From Melastoma dodecandrum (Eukaryota; Streptophyta; Magnoliopsida; Myrtales; Melastomataceae), in the NCBI GenBank assembly GCA_029817715.1, contig JARUPY010000398.1, positions 2,170,001-2,234,000 of the forward strand: a stretch of DNA of 64,000 bases. The letters run 5' to 3'. Position numbers and translations under genes: made by a program. Positions 27,431-37,390 of this stretch are shown piece after piece. Below the pieces are notes generated by a model, which saw only the letters and a list, made by a program, of their open reading frames with translations, was not told where the DNA came from and ran no database searches. Numbering within the stretch: position 1 is the first letter of the stretch; the number at the start of each line of letters is the position of its first letter.

Positions 27431-27651
27431 TCCGCGTTTGCGCGCTGGCGCTTTTAGGGCTCTCCCTCTCGAACTCGACCGAATGCCGGGCAGGGACGGC
27501 GCAGGCGTGTCCGAAAACGGTCGCGGACCATTGGCTCGTCGGCGGCAAGAGTGGGCGGATACCTGGGCTGCACCGCCCTTGCATTCTCTTTCGCCCCGGC
27601 GGACGCGGACTTTATGTCTGCGAAGCCGCGGGCTGCCGCCGCGTGCAATGA
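27427..27651 (+). CDS. Small cysteine-containing exported protein
   Basis: 74 residues starting at the ATGA overlap on the DUF302 stop. A signal peptide (VCALALLGLSL, cleavage near ECRA) is followed by a mature part with four cysteines spaced as ACPKTV, RPCILF, YVCEA and AGCRR, suggesting disulphides in the periplasm. The four-base overlap and signal peptide argue that it is real. The family is not recognised. Confidence 0.55.
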   Translation: MIRVCALALLGLSLSNSTECRAGTAQACPKTVADHWLVGGKSGRIPGLHRPCILFRPGGRGLYVCEAAGCRRVQ

Positions 27652-27670
27652 GCGGCATCGGCGAGCGGCG

Positions 27671-28000
27671 ATGACGCATCCGATCACGCCGGACGGCCGG
27701 TATGTCGTGGTCCGCGGCCGCCTCTGGCGTTTGGCGAACCCGGGCCTCGCGCCTGCACGCCGGGAGATGTTGGTGCACGATCTCATGTCGGCGCGCCGGG
27801 CGGTCCGCGCGGCGAAGGGCGATCCGGCCGCCTTGGCCGACGCACGAGCGCGGGTCGACGCCGCGAAGCTCGAACTCGGGGAGCGCGGACCGCCGTGGTG
27901 GCACGACGGGGCACCGGATCTGAACCGGCGCATGGCACGCACGACGTCTTACGCGGACTGGTTCGCCGGCCTCGACGCCGACGCCGATCGGGAGCCCTGA
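27671..28000 (+). CDS. Conserved hypothetical protein with DGRYVVVRGRLWR motif
   Basis: 109 residues from the ATG at 27671 (MTHPITPDGRYVVV). Visible blocks are RGRLWRLANPGL, a charged central helix (LMSARRAVRAAK), and GPPWWHDGAPDLNRRM followed by SYADWFAGL. Similar short proteins occur widely in alphaproteobacteria and are sometimes labelled biopolymer transporter without good reason. No signal peptide or membrane segment is present. It starts 19 bp after the cysteine-containing gene. A longer frame from 27551 overlaps that gene and is not used. Confidence 0.7.
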   Translation: MTHPITPDGRYVVVRGRLWRLANPGLAPARREMLVHDLMSARRAVRAAKGDPAALADARARVDAAKLELGERGPPWWHDGAPDLNRRMARTTSYADWFAGLDADADREP

Positions 28001-28083
28001 GCGACCCGCGCGCATGCGCGCCGCCGATCATCCAAAGGGAGTGGCCGCGCTCGACCATGAAGCCGGGCACGGCGATCGCGTGA

Positions 28084-28944
28084 TCAGTAGCGGGCGACGA
28101 CCGGCGTCTCGAGCGGCGAGCCGAACTTGAAGTTCAGGCCGGCGCGGACGAGGTCGCCGCCCATGCGCGAGCGTACCGAATACGAGGAGCCGGTGGCGAC
28201 CCCATTTCCGGCGAGCTGATACACTTCCGAGCCGAGGTTGTAGTGAAGGTACTCGACCTTCAGCGTCACGGCGCTCGAGTTCAGCACGTTGAGGAAGGAT
28301 GCCGTGGGCAGGGCGTATTCGACGCCGCCGCCATAGGCATAGCCGGTCCGCATCGTGTCGTAACCGCCGGCATAGCCGCCCGCCGGACCGACGATCGTGG
28401 TGAAGCCACGCGCGCCGCCGTACGCGAAGCCGCCGGTGCCGTAGACGAGGAAGCGATCGAAGGTCACGCCGACGCGGCCACGAACCGTCCCGAGATAATC
28501 GAGGCGCGATGACGTCGTCGTCGGGATGCCGCCCGCGCCGGTGAAGAGCGCGGTCGACCGATTGTCGATATAGGCCGCGTCCGCCTCGGCGCCGATCAGC
28601 AGGCCGGTGTTGGGCCCGAAGAGCGAAAAGCCGCCGATCTGATAATTGTAGCCGATCTGGCCGCCGCCGGTGAAGCCGCCGCGGCGCGAGCCGAGGAAGC
28701 CCGGCGCCTGGCCAAGCGCCGAGACGGTCGTGGCGAAGGCGTCGTTGGGCGCGAAGGCGCTGTTGTTATAGCCGTTGAAGGCGTAGCCGGCGTTCACGCC
28801 GGCGTAGAAGCCGGTCCACGTGAAGACCGGGATCGCCGGCGGCGGCACGTAGACTGGGGGAGCGCGGCGGCTGGGGAGGTCGGCGGCGACGGCGGCGCCC
28901 GCCAGGATCGGCAGGATGGTCAGTGCGATAAGCGACGATTTCAT
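28084..28944 (-). CDS. Outer membrane beta-barrel protein (Omp25/RopB-like)
   Basis: 286 residues with a signal peptide (MKSSLIALTILPILAG...VAAADLPSR). A proline-rich linker (PPVYVPPPAIPVF) is followed by WTGFYAGVNAGYAF, the standard opening of Rhizobiales 8-stranded barrels, alternating amphipathic strands and the C-terminal aromatic signature LNFKFG...VVARY. Such proteins are abundant surface proteins that stabilise the outer membrane. The ATG at 28944 follows GAGGGGG. It is a single gene with a long, partly AT-rich upstream region (28945-29094). Confidence 0.9.
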   Translation of the reverse strand: MKSSLIALTILPILAGAAVAADLPSRRAPPVYVPPPAIPVFTWTGFYAGVNAGYAFNGYNNSAFAPNDAFATTVSALGQAPGFLGSRRGGFTGGGQIGYNYQIGGFSLFGPNTGLLIGAEADAAYIDNRSTALFTGAGGIPTTTSSRLDYLGTVRGRVGVTFDRFLVYGTGGFAYGGARGFTTIVGPAGGYAGGYDTMRTGYAYGGGVEYALPTASFLNVLNSSAVTLKVEYLHYNLGSEVYQLAGNGVATGSSYSVRSRMGGDLVRAGLNFKFGSPLETPVVARY

Positions 28945-29494
28945 GGGTAGCCCCCTCTGAGCTGTTCGAGATGACAACGCCCGTCGCGGCCATTCGTGCG
29001 GGTCGGATCCGGCGGTTCCGTCGATTGAATCTCGTTGTGGCAAAAAGAGCACGAAATTGCCGCAAGCCTTTGCAGTTAAAGGATAAGACGTTCTCGCCAC
29101 GGCGCGACCCGGCCCGAAAACCAGACGGCGCGCCGCCGCGGGGAGCGATGGCCAGCCTGGCGAGGACCAGCGCGGCGCGGACGCGCGGTGAGGACTTGGA
29201 AAGCCTACAGACGGTCCGGACGATCGCGCGGCTCTCGCGCAAGGAAAGATTCACGCGCCACCGCCAGCTTGGAGCGAGCCGACGCGCCCCAAGGGCCGGC
29301 ACGATCACCCGCGACCCCTCAGGCGAAGCCAGGGCGCGTCGGCGCGCAAATCCCCGTCAGTGGCCGATCAAGGATGCAGCTTTGCCGCGCAAATTGTGGG
29401 CGACGGCGCCTGCACACGTGGCCAGCGGCGCTGCGCGCCTTGCAGCGGCCCTCCAGCGCGGTAAGCTCCTCTTCGCAAATCACCGAGGTGACGA
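28945..29494. other. Intergenic region between the outer-membrane protein gene and bpt
   Basis: 550 bp with no convincing gene; the open frames here are arginine-rich shadows with no domain pattern. The stretch 29015-29095 is clearly richer in A and T than its surroundings and probably holds the promoter of the minus-strand outer-membrane protein gene, leaving an untranslated leader of about 80-150 bases. GAGGTGACGA before 29495 is the bpt ribosome-binding site. Confidence 0.5.
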
Positions 29495-30238
29495 GTGTCG
29501 AGAGAACCCCGCGACGCCCCGCAGTTCTATCTGACCGCTCCCTCCCCTTGCCCGTATCTGCCGCGCCGCGAGGAGCGCAAGGTCTTCACCCATCTCATCG
29601 GCAAGCGCGCCACCGCGCTCAACGACACGCTGACGCAATCGGGCTTCCGCCGCTCGCAGACCATCGCCTATCGGCCCGCCTGCGAATCGTGCCGCGCCTG
29701 CGTGTCGGTTCGCGTGAAGGCGGAGGAGTTCTCGGCCTCGAAGAGCTTCCGGCGGGTGCTCGACCGCAATCGCGACGTGACCGCCGCCGTCGTGCGTCCC
29801 GAGCCGACCTCAGAGCAATATTCGCTGTTTCGCGCCTATCTCGATGCGCGTCACGCCGACGGCGGCATGGCCGACATGACGGTCCTAGATTATTCGATGA
29901 TGATCGAGGACTCGCATGTCGAGACCCGACTCATCGAATATCGTGTCGGCCGCACCTCGATCACGCCCGGACGACTCGTCGCCGTTTGCCTCACCGATCT
30001 CCTCGCGGACGGCCTGTCGATGGTCTATTCGTTCTACGAGCCGGCGACGAACGGGCGCTCGCTCGGCACCTTCATGATCCTCGACCATATCGAGCGCGCG
30101 CGGCGCCTCGGCCTGCCGCACCTCTATCTCGGCTACTGGGTCGAGGGCTCGAAGAAGATGGCCTACAAGGCGCGCTTCCTGCCGCAGGAGCGGCTCGGCC
30201 TGAACGGCTGGGACCGCGTCGAGGACGGCGAGGTATAG
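29495..30238 (+). CDS. bpt: Aspartate/glutamate leucyltransferase (Bpt), N-end rule
   Basis: 247 residues, normal length. N-terminal [16 protein letters not shown] and the cysteine motif [12 protein letters not shown] belong to the ATE/Bpt family, and the C-terminal GNAT-like part contains [16 protein letters not shown]. The enzyme transfers leucine from Leu-tRNA to proteins with N-terminal Asp or Glu, marking them for ClpAP/ClpS degradation. Start is GTG with a GAGGTGACGA site upstream. Confidence 0.92.
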   Translation: MSREPRDAPQFYLTAPSPCPYLPRREERKVFTHLIGKRATALNDTLTQSGFRRSQTIAYRPACESCRACVSVRVKAEEFSASKSFRRVLDRNRDVTAAVVRPEPTSEQYSLFRAYLDARHADGGMADMTVLDYSMMIEDSHVETRLIEYRVGRTSITPGRLVAVCLTDLLADGLSMVYSFYEPATNGRSLGTFMILDHIERARRLGLPHLYLGYWVEGSKKMAYKARFLPQERLGLNGWDRVEDGEV

Positions 30239-30315
30239 CCTCCGCCATCCCTCCACTTTGTGCCGCTCCGAAAGCCCGGTAGAAGACCCGCTCGTCTGCC
30301 CACGCCCGAGCTTTC

Positions 30316-31242
30316 ATGTCCCTTTCTTCGCCTCTTCGAATCGGTACGCGCGGCAGCCCCTTGGCGCTCGCGCAGGCGCATGAGACGCGGAACCGACTGT
30401 CTGCGGCCCATGGCCTCGAAGAGACCGACATCGAGATTCGCATCATCAAGGTGAGCGGCGATGCCATCACCGATCGCCCGCTCGCCGAAGCCGGCGGGAA
30501 GGGCCTGTTCACGAAAGAGCTCGACACCTCGCTGATGATGGGCGGCATCGACATCGCCGTGCATTCGGCGAAGGATCTGCCGACCTTCCTGCCCGATGCG
30601 ATCCGCATCGTCGGCTACCTGCCGCGCGAGGACGTACGAGACGTCTGGATCTCGCGCGTGGCGCCGAGCCCCCGCGAGCTGCCGCACGGCGCGCGCGTCG
30701 GCACGGCATCGTTGCGGCGGGGGGCGATGCTGCGCCGCATTCGACCGGACATCGAGATCAGCCTGTTGCGCGGCAACGTGCAGACCCGCCTGCGCAAGCT
30801 CGGCGAAGGCGAGGTGGCGGCGACGTTGCTGGCGCTCGCGGGACTGAAGCGCCTCGGCCTCGAACACGAGGCCACGTGCCTGCTGCCGGTCGAGGACTTC
30901 CTGCCCGCCGCGGGCCAGGGTGCGATCGGCATCACCGCGCGCACGGACGATCCGCAGACCGCGGAACTTCTCGCGCCGATTCTCTGCCCTGCGACCGGAG
31001 TGGCGTTGGCCGCCGAGCGCGCCTTCCTCACCGCGCTCGACGGCTCCTGCCGCACGCCGATCGGCGCGCACGCGACCATCGCCGGCAGCATCGTGACCCT
31101 CAAAGGCACCGTGCTTCGGCCGGACGGGAGCGAGGCCTACGACGAAGACGCCGCCGGTGACGCCGTCGAGGCGGAGGCGATCGGCCGGCGCGCGGGCGAG
31201 GCGATCAAGCATCGCCTGCCGCCCGGCTTCTTCGCCGCGTGA
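30316..31242 (+). CDS. hemC: Hydroxymethylbilane synthase (porphobilinogen deaminase)
   Basis: 308 residues, complete. RIGTRGSPLALAQA opens the protein. The active-site Asp region lies within DIAVHSAKDLP, and the cofactor-attachment cysteine is in LDGSCRTPIGAHA. It polymerises four porphobilinogens into hydroxymethylbilane for haem and corrin synthesis. It overlaps hemD by GTGA, so the two enzymes acting in sequence are translated together. Confidence 0.96.
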   Translation: MSLSSPLRIGTRGSPLALAQAHETRNRLSAAHGLEETDIEIRIIKVSGDAITDRPLAEAGGKGLFTKELDTSLMMGGIDIAVHSAKDLPTFLPDAIRIVGYLPREDVRDVWISRVAPSPRELPHGARVGTASLRRGAMLRRIRPDIEISLLRGNVQTRLRKLGEGEVAATLLALAGLKRLGLEHEATCLLPVEDFLPAAGQGAIGITARTDDPQTAELLAPILCPATGVALAAERAFLTALDGSCRTPIGAHATIAGSIVTLKGTVLRPDGSEAYDEDAAGDAVEAEAIGRRAGEAIKHRLPPGFFAA

Positions 31243-31955
31243 CCATGCGCGTCCTCCTGACCCGGGCGGCGGAGGACGCCGAACGCACGCGCACGAAGGT
31301 GGAGGCGCTCGGCCACCGCGTCACCGTCTCTCCCATGATCGACATCGTCGCGACGGGCGCGACATGGCCGGAGGGCGCGATCGACGCCGTCATCGCAACG
31401 AGCGGCCAAGCCTTCGCCATCATGGACGGCTCAGCGTTGCCGGCGCCCGAGACGCGCCGCCTGATGCCGCTCTACCTTGTCGGCGAGCGGACGGCCGAGC
31501 AGGCCGGCCTCCATGGCTTTCTCGGCGCCCGGATCGTCGCGTCGAATGCCGCGAGCCTGGCGCTCGCCCTCGGAAAATTATCGGTCTGGCCGCCGCGCGT
31601 GGTCTATCTCGCCGGACGCGACCGCAAGCCCGATCTCGAGACGGCACTCGAGATCATCGGCCGCCGGCCCGAGGTCCGCGAGGTCTACGAGGCACGGGAA
31701 GCCGCGGCGCTGACGCCGGACGCGATCACCCTGCTGCGCGAACGCGCGGACGTCACGATCCTGCATTTTTCGAGGCGCAGCGCGCAGATCTTCGTGCGCG
31801 CATGCGAAAGCGACGGACACGACGTGGTGTCGCTCCGTCACTTCTGCCTGTCGGACGATGTCGCCGGCGCGCTGCACAAGATCGGCTGCGCGGACATCCA
31901 GGTGGCGGCAGCGCCGAACGAGGCGGCCCTGCTCGCGTTGCTGGACGCAGCCTAG
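31239..31955 (+). CDS. hemD: Uroporphyrinogen-III synthase
   Basis: 238 residues with the two-lobed HemD pattern: an opening VLLTRAAEDAERT, then PLYLVGERTAEQA, YLAGRDRKPDLE and a C-terminal HFCLSDDVAGAL. Sequence conservation in this family is low, so the position directly after hemC supports the call. It closes and inverts hydroxymethylbilane to uroporphyrinogen III. GTG 31239 gives the GTGA overlap with hemC; the ATG at 31245 is an equal alternative. Its stop overlaps the stop of the convergent DUF6481 gene. Confidence 0.88.
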   Translation: MTMRVLLTRAAEDAERTRTKVEALGHRVTVSPMIDIVATGATWPEGAIDAVIATSGQAFAIMDGSALPAPETRRLMPLYLVGERTAEQAGLHGFLGARIVASNAASLALALGKLSVWPPRVVYLAGRDRKPDLETALEIIGRRPEVREVYEAREAAALTPDAITLLRERADVTILHFSRRSAQIFVRACESDGHDVVSLRHFCLSDDVAGALHKIGCADIQVAAAPNEAALLALLDAA

Positions 31956-32380
31956 CTGGCGCGGCGCTGCTCGCCGCGGTTGCGCATGCGTGCCGTGGTC
32001 AGTTCAGCCAGGGCGCGGGCGGCGCGGGCCGAGGGCGAAGCTGCGAGACGTGCCCGCTCTTCCTCGCGCTTGCGCTCTTCGGCGTCACGGATCGCTTGCA
32101 GACGGCGCTCTTCGGCCTCCTCGGCCGCCTTGCGCTCGGCCTCCCGGGCGGCTTCCTCAGCGGCGCGGATGGCGGCGACGCGTTCCTCCTCGCGACGGCG
32201 GGCCTCTTCCTTGATCGCCAAACGCTGGTTGCGAGCCTCGACGATCGCATTTCGCTCGGCCAGCTTGGCCTCGGTCTCAGGGCTCGCCAGGCGAACCTGC
32301 ATCTTCTTGAATTGCTCCAAACGACTATTCACGGCGGACTCGCGCCGTTCGGCGAAGCCGACGTCTTTCAAGCGTGCCAA
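31952..32380 (-). CDS. DUF6481 family coiled-coil protein
   Basis: 142 residues. An N-terminal LKDVGFAERRESA segment is followed by a long, highly charged helix with continuous EEARRREEER-type repeats, expected to form a coiled coil, and a basic tail. DUF6481 is an alphaproteobacterial family without a known function. No ATG fits; the TTG at 32380 has AAGG eight bases upstream and gives the family opening. It is convergent with hemD, their stops sharing CTAG. Confidence 0.75.
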   Translation of the reverse strand: MARLKDVGFAERRESAVNSRLEQFKKMQVRLASPETEAKLAERNAIVEARNQRLAIKEEARRREEERVAAIRAAEEAAREAERKAAEEAEERRLQAIRDAEERKREEERARLAASPSARAARALAELTTARMRNRGEQRRAS

Positions 32381-32587
32381 TCCAAATACCTTCTTCTGGG
32401 GGATACGGCTTCCACATAGGGTCGGGCCGCGTGATTGCTATGCCGTGCACGACAATGTTTCGCAAGGCCAAGACGGCCGTATCGGGAAGAATTTGACGCC
32501 TCGGCTCGCGGTTTCTAGGGTGCTGCTACCGGCTTGCAACACGGCCATGCGCCCCACGCCGGAATCCAAGCTCATCGGACCCTTTTC

Positions 32588-34276
32588 ATGACCAGCGCCG
32601 CGCTTCCGGCCGCCCTCGATCCTGCCCTTCTCGGCCAGAGCAAAGCCTGGCCGTTCGAGGAGGCGCGCAAGCTCGTCGCGCGAATTGAGAAAAGCGGACG
32701 GACGGAAGTGCTGTTCGAGACGGGCTATGGTCCCTCGGGCCTGCCCCACATCGGTACGTTCGGCGAGGTCGCGCGCACGACCATGGTGCGGCACGCCTTC
32801 CGCGTTCTGACCGGCGGCGGCATCGCCACGAGGCTGCTCGCCTTCTCGGACGACATGGACGGACTACGCAAGGTGCCGGACAACGTGCCGAACAAGGAGC
32901 TGCTGGCCGCCAACCTCGGCAAGCCGCTGACGCAGGTTCCCGACCCGTTCGGCACGCACGCGAGCTTCGGCGCGCACAACAATGCGCGCCTGCGCAGCTT
33001 TCTCGACCGGTTCGGCTTCGACTACGAGTTCGCCTCCTCCACCGATTACTACGCCTCCGGCCGGTTCGACTCGGCGCTGCTCCACATCTTGCGCAACTAC
33101 GACAAGGTGATGGCGATCATGCTGCCGACCTTCCGCGAGGAACGCGCGGCGACTTACTCGCCCTTTCTCCCGATCCACCCGGAAACAGGCATCGTCATGC
33201 AGGTTCCGCTCGATGCGATCGACGCGGAGGCCGGCACGATCTCGTGGCGCGACCCGGCGACCGGCGCGTCCTTCACGACGCCGGTCACGGGCGGCAAGGC
33301 GAAGCTGCAGTGGAAGCCCGACTGGGCGATGCGCTGGTATGCCCTCGAGGTCGACTACGAGATGGCCGGCAAGGACCTCATCGACTCGGTGAAGCTGTCC
33401 GGGCGAATCGTGCGCGCGCTCGGCGGCACCCCCCCGGAAGGGTTCAATTACGAGCTATTCCTCGACGGCCAGGGCCAGAAGATATCGAAGTCCAAGGGAA
33501 ACGGCCTGACGATCGAGGACTGGCTGACCTACGCCAGCCCCGAGAGCCTCGCCCTCTTCATGTATCAACGTCCGAAGGAGGCCAAGCGCCTCCACTTCGA
33601 CGTCATTCCCCGCAACGTCGACGAGTACCTCGGCTTTCTCGATGCGGCGACGCGCCAGCGCGCGGGCGGCGACCTGAAGGGACTGCTCGGCAACCCCGTC
33701 TGGCACCTCCATGAGGGCGCACCGCCCGCGCCGGAGGTGCTGACCGCCGCTTCCGGCACCGTCTCGTTCGCGATGCTGCTCAACCTTGCGACCGTCGCTA
33801 ACACGGAAGACGCGGCGGTGCTCTGGGGCTTCCTGCAGCGTTACGCGCCCGACGTTTCTCCGCAGACGCATCCGCGCCTCGACGCGCTGGTAAGCTATGC
33901 CGTCGCCTACTATCGCGAATTCGTGCGGCCGACGAAGTCGTATCGGGCGCCCGATGCGGTCGAGCGCGACGTGCTGGCGGCCTTGTCGGAGGCGCTCGCA
34001 CAGCTGCCGCCGCAGGCCTCGGCGGAAGAGATCCAGAACGCGCTCTACGACGTCGCGCGCGCGGTGCCGCGCTATCAGAACTTCGCGGCCAAGGGCGCGA
34101 CGCCGGAACGGCCGGGCGTCTCGAACGACTTCTTCGCGATGCTCTACCAGGTGCTGCTCGGCGCCGAGAAAGGGCCTCGCTTCGGCTCGTTCGTGGCGCT
34201 CTACGGTGTCGCGGAGACCCGCGCGCTGATCGCCGCGGCGCTCGAGGGCGAGCTGACGAAAGCGAGCGCGGCGTGA
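32588..34276 (+). CDS. lysS: Lysyl-tRNA synthetase, class I
   Basis: 562 residues of the archaeal-type class I LysRS, found also in alphaproteobacteria and spirochaetes. The HIGH-like motif is GLPHIGTF near residue 57 and the KMSKS-like motif is KISKSKG near residue 300; the C-terminal part is the helical anticodon-binding cage. It charges tRNA-Lys. The ATG at 32588 begins [12 protein letters not shown]; a frame open to 32534 adds unconserved residues. It overlaps the DUF952 gene by GTGA. Confidence 0.93.
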   Translation: MTSAALPAALDPALLGQSKAWPFEEARKLVARIEKSGRTEVLFETGYGPSGLPHIGTFGEVARTTMVRHAFRVLTGGGIATRLLAFSDDMDGLRKVPDNVPNKELLAANLGKPLTQVPDPFGTHASFGAHNNARLRSFLDRFGFDYEFASSTDYYASGRFDSALLHILRNYDKVMAIMLPTFREERAATYSPFLPIHPETGIVMQVPLDAIDAEAGTISWRDPATGASFTTPVTGGKAKLQWKPDWAMRWYALEVDYEMAGKDLIDSVKLSGRIVRALGGTPPEGFNYELFLDGQGQKISKSKGNGLTIEDWLTYASPESLALFMYQRPKEAKRLHFDVIPRNVDEYLGFLDAATRQRAGGDLKGLLGNPVWHLHEGAPPAPEVLTAASGTVSFAMLLNLATVANTEDAAVLWGFLQRYAPDVSPQTHPRLDALVSYAVAYYREFVRPTKSYRAPDAVERDVLAALSEALAQLPPQASAEEIQNALYDVARAVPRYQNFAAKGATPERPGVSNDFFAMLYQVLLGAEKGPRFGSFVALYGVAETRALIAAALEGELTKASAA

Positions 34277-34614
34277 TCCTCTTCAAAATCGTGCCGGCAC
34301 CGCTCTGGCGCGACGCCGAGGCGGCCGGCACGTTCGCTGGCGCGCCGGTGGATGTCGCGGACGGCTTCATCCACTTCTCGACCGCGGAACAGGTCGAGGA
34401 GACGGCGGCGAAGCATTTCGCCGGACAGACCGATCTGCTGCTCGTCGCCGTCGATGCCGCGCGCCTCGGCGCCGCGTTGCGGTGGGAGCCCTCCCGCGGC
34501 GGAGCGCTATTTCCGCATCTCTACGCCCCGCTTGCGACGAGCGCCGTCACGCGTGTCACGCCGCTGCCCCTTCGAGCCGACGGCGGCCATGACTTCGCGG
34601 GCCTACTGACGTGA
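34273..34614 (+). CDS. DUF952 domain protein
   Basis: 113 residues with the DUF952 pattern: an opening [10 protein letters not shown], then [15 protein letters not shown] and [18 protein letters not shown]. The His and surrounding residues are conserved in the family; the fold resembles ADP-ribosyltransferases but the function is unknown. GTG start overlaps the lysS stop, and its own stop overlaps the pyrD start, so the three are co-translated. DUF952-pyrD pairs are common in alphaproteobacteria. Confidence 0.9.
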   Translation: MILFKIVPAPLWRDAEAAGTFAGAPVDVADGFIHFSTAEQVEETAAKHFAGQTDLLLVAVDAARLGAALRWEPSRGGALFPHLYAPLATSAVTRVTPLPLRADGGHDFAGLLT

Positions 34615-35669
34615 AGGCGCTATGGCCGCTGGCGCGACCGCTCCTCCACGCGCTCGATCCCGAACGCGCGCATGATCTGACCTTGCACGCCCTCGCCATG
34701 GCGCCGCTCGGCGCGCCCGCGCCGGACGATCCACGACTCGTCGTCGAAGCCTTCGGGCTGCGCTTCGCCAATCCGATCGGACTCGCCGCCGGCTTCGACA
34801 AAAACGGGACGATCGCGCACAAGGCCGCAGCGCTCGGCTTCGCCTTCAGCGAAGTCGGCACGCGGACGCCGCTTCCCCAGCCCGGCAATCCGAAGCCGCG
34901 CCTCTTCCGCCTCACGGAGCACGGGGCCGTCATCAATCGTTTCGGGTTCAACAATCTCGGTCACGACGCCGCGCGCAAGCGGCTGCGCAAGACGAAGGCG
35001 GTGCTCGGCGTCAACGTCGGCGCGAACAAGGATGCCGCCGACCGCATCGCCGACTACGTGGCGGGCGTTCGCGCCTTCGCCGACGTTGCGGATTACTTCA
35101 CGATCAACGTGTCCTCGCCCAACACGCCCGGCCTGCGCGATCTACAGAAGGCCGACGCGCTCGACAATCTGCTCGCCCGCGTGCTCGATGCCCGCGACGC
35201 CGAGACGGAAGCGTTCGGGCGCAAACCGGTGCTGCTGAAGATCGCGCCCGACCTCTCGATGCAGGAGCTCGATGCCATCGTGACCGTCGCGCGGGCCAGA
35301 CGCGTCGACGGCATGATCGTTTCCAATACCACCGTCACCCGGCCGGCCGCGATCGCCGGTGCAGCCGGCGCGATCGAGACGGGCGGGTTGTCCGGACGCC
35401 CGCTGTTCGAGCTTTCGACGCGCATGCTGGCCGAGACCTTCGTGCGCGTCGAGCGCCAGTTCGCGCTCGTCGGCGTCGGCGGCGTCGACGGCGGCAAAAC
35501 CGCGTTCGCCAAGATCGGCGCGGGCGCGGATCTCGTGCAACTCTACAGCGCGCTCGTCTACGAAGGTCCGAGCCTCGTCGACCGGATCAAGGCGGACCTG
35601 CTTCGACGGCTCGGCAGCCAATCGCTCGCCGCACTCGTCGGCAGCGAGGCGTCGTCCTGGCTGCGCTGA
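34611..35669 (+). CDS. pyrD: Dihydroorotate dehydrogenase (quinone), class 2
   Basis: 352 residues. It has the class 2 N-terminal helical extension for membrane docking, then NPIGLAAGFDKNG, FTINVSSPNTPGLR with the catalytic Ser, LLKIAPDLS, ISNTTV-like IVSNTTV and a C-terminal GAGADLVQLYSALVYEGP FMN-phosphate site. It oxidises dihydroorotate to orotate, passing electrons to ubiquinone at the inner membrane. GTG start overlaps the DUF952 stop. Confidence 0.95.
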   Translation: MKALWPLARPLLHALDPERAHDLTLHALAMAPLGAPAPDDPRLVVEAFGLRFANPIGLAAGFDKNGTIAHKAAALGFAFSEVGTRTPLPQPGNPKPRLFRLTEHGAVINRFGFNNLGHDAARKRLRKTKAVLGVNVGANKDAADRIADYVAGVRAFADVADYFTINVSSPNTPGLRDLQKADALDNLLARVLDARDAETEAFGRKPVLLKIAPDLSMQELDAIVTVARARRVDGMIVSNTTVTRPAAIAGAAGAIETGGLSGRPLFELSTRMLAETFVRVERQFALVGVGGVDGGKTAFAKIGAGADLVQLYSALVYEGPSLVDRIKADLLRRLGSQSLAALVGSEASSWLR

Positions 35670-35685
35670 AGCACGTCCGGCCGGA

Positions 35686-36156
35686 TCAGCGGCGCGCGGC
35701 GCGAAAGCCCAGATCGACGATCGCCCAGATCACCGCAACGGCCAGCACGAGGTCGAGCGCCAGAACCCACCAGACGGAAATGACGTCGGGCGTTTGCGGC
35801 TGGAACGCATGAGCGCTCGCCGCGAGAAAGGCGAGCAACGGCACGACGACCGCGAGCCCGGTCGGCTCGCCGCGATCACGCAGGCGTTTCATGGACAGCA
35901 TCACCCACGAGATCGCGATGAAGAGCACCGCGAACGCGAAGACGATGAGGTAGGCGAATGCCAGGATCGTCATCGGCGCGATGAAGGCCTGATGCGCGAG
36001 ATCGTGGTGCGCGAAGGGCCGCAGCGCGATCCAGATCGACGTCAGCGCGGCGAGCAGGATCAGCATCCAGCCCGTATGGTAGCGCCAGGTCGGCGCGTCG
36101 ATCGTCCCCTGATCCTGGCGGAAGAGGAAGCGGGCACGCTCGGAGCGCGGGCTCAT
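35686..36156 (-). CDS. DUF805 family membrane protein
   Basis: 156 residues with four hydrophobic segments (near 28-46, 62-88, 100-116 and 127-147) and the central [11 protein letters not shown] motif that marks DUF805 proteins. Function unknown; these are small inner-membrane proteins. The ATG at 36156 overlaps the dapD stop (ATGA), so it is translated with dapD. A much longer frame reaching 36822 lies within dapD and is a shadow. Confidence 0.85.
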   Translation of the reverse strand: MSPRSERARFLFRQDQGTIDAPTWRYHTGWMLILLAALTSIWIALRPFAHHDLAHQAFIAPMTILAFAYLIVFAFAVLFIAISWVMLSMKRLRDRGEPTGLAVVVPLLAFLAASAHAFQPQTPDVISVWWVLALDLVLAVAVIWAIVDLGFRAARR

Positions 36157-36483
36157 GTACGCAAAAGATCGTTGATGGCGGTCTTCTCGCGCGTGCGCTG
36201 ATCGACGGACTTCACGATGACGGCGCAATAGAGCGACGGCCCCGGCGAGCCGTCCGGCAGCGGCTTGCCGGGCATGTTGCCGGACACGACCACGGAGTAC
36301 GGCGGCACGAACCCGACGTGGACCTGACCCGTCGTGCGATCGATGATCTTCGTCGAGGCGGAGATGAAGGTGCCCATCGCGATCACCGCACCGCGTCCGA
36401 CGATCACGCCCTCGACCACCTCGGAGCGCGCGCCGATGAAGCAGTTGTCCTCGATGATGGTCGGGTTGGCCTGCAGCGGCTCC

Positions 36484-36522
<39 letters not shown>

Positions 36523-37010
36523 TTCTTGCCGATCTGCGCGCAGGAGCCGACGGTCGACCAGGTGTCGACCATGGTGCCCGTGTCGACATAGGCGCCGAGG
36601 TTCACGAACGATGGCATCAACACGACGTCGGGCGCGATATAGGCCGAGCGGCGCACGATGCAGTTGGGTACGGCGCGAAAGCCGGCGGCGCCGAATTCGT
36701 CCGGTCCCCAGCCGTCGAACTTGGAGGGCACCTTGTCCCACCACGTCGCGCCGGCCGGGCCGCCGGAGATCGGCGCCATGTCGTTGAGGCGGAACGAGAG
36801 CAGCACCGCCTTCTTCAGCCACTGATTGACGTGCCAGGCGTCGGGGCCCGTCTTGCGGTCGTCGCGCTCGGCGACCCGTAGCTTGCCGGAGTCGAGAAGG
36901 CCGAGCGCCTCGTCGACGGCCTCGCGCACTTCGCCTGTCGTCGCCGCCGAGATGGCGGCACGATCACGGAAGGCCGCCTCGATCGTGGCGGCAAGCGTCT
37001 CTTCGGACAT
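36153..37010 (-). CDS. dapD: 2,3,4,5-tetrahydropyridine-2,6-dicarboxylate N-succinyltransferase
   Basis: 285 residues. An N-terminal helical domain precedes a left-handed beta-helix with hexapeptide repeats ([20 protein letters not shown]), and [20 protein letters not shown] is visible near the middle. It transfers succinyl from succinyl-CoA in the lysine/diaminopimelate pathway and is cytosolic. It is the first gene of a dapD-DUF805 pair. Full length compared with the family. Confidence 0.96.
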
Positions 37011-37090
37011 GGGCGGGAGAGTTTCCTCGAACGACAGGGGCGTTCCGTTTCCTGCCTTGCACCGAGCCTGTCAATCCCCGGCGCGCCCGC

Positions 37091-37390
37091 TCAGGCGGCG
37101 TGCAGCGGACCAGGATGGGTATGGAAGGCCTGCACGCGCCGGAACACCGGCGTGTCGTAATTGGCCGGCACCTGAAGCTCGCCCGTCAGCCAGCTGAAGA
37201 CGTCGCGGTCGGGCGCTTCCATCAAGAGCTCGAGATCGTCGACCTCCCTGTCCGAAAGGCCGGCCAGCTCCGAATCGGCGAAACGGCCCATCAGCAGGTC
37301 CATCTCGCGCGTGCCGCGATGCCAGGCGCGGAAAAGAAGCCGGCGGCGGCGCGCGTCGAGGCCCTCGGAGGGGTGCGGGCGATCGCTCAC
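37091..37390 (-). CDS. sdhE: Succinate dehydrogenase assembly factor 2 (FAD assembly factor SdhE)
   Basis: 99 residues with the family core LFRAWHRGTREMDLLMG, carrying the conserved RGxxEMD motif, and the downstream FADSELAGLSD and DVFSWLTGE. SdhE helps attach FAD to the succinate dehydrogenase flavoprotein. In many Rhizobiales it sits between recG and mfd; here those genes are about 4 and 26 kb away. Instead it overlaps the stop of a catalase-like peroxidase gene by GTGA, so the two are translationally coupled. Confidence 0.9.
   Translation of the reverse strand: MSDRPHPSEGLDARRRRLLFRAWHRGTREMDLLMGRFADSELAGLSDREVDDLELLMEAPDRDVFSWLTGELQVPANYDTPVFRRVQAFHTHPGPLHAA

Noticed and set aside
25819..27651. 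A 610-codon plus-strand frame
   Set aside because: Most of it is an off-frame reading of the GlxA-type and DUF302 genes; only its last 74 codons (27427-27651) look real and are annotated separately.
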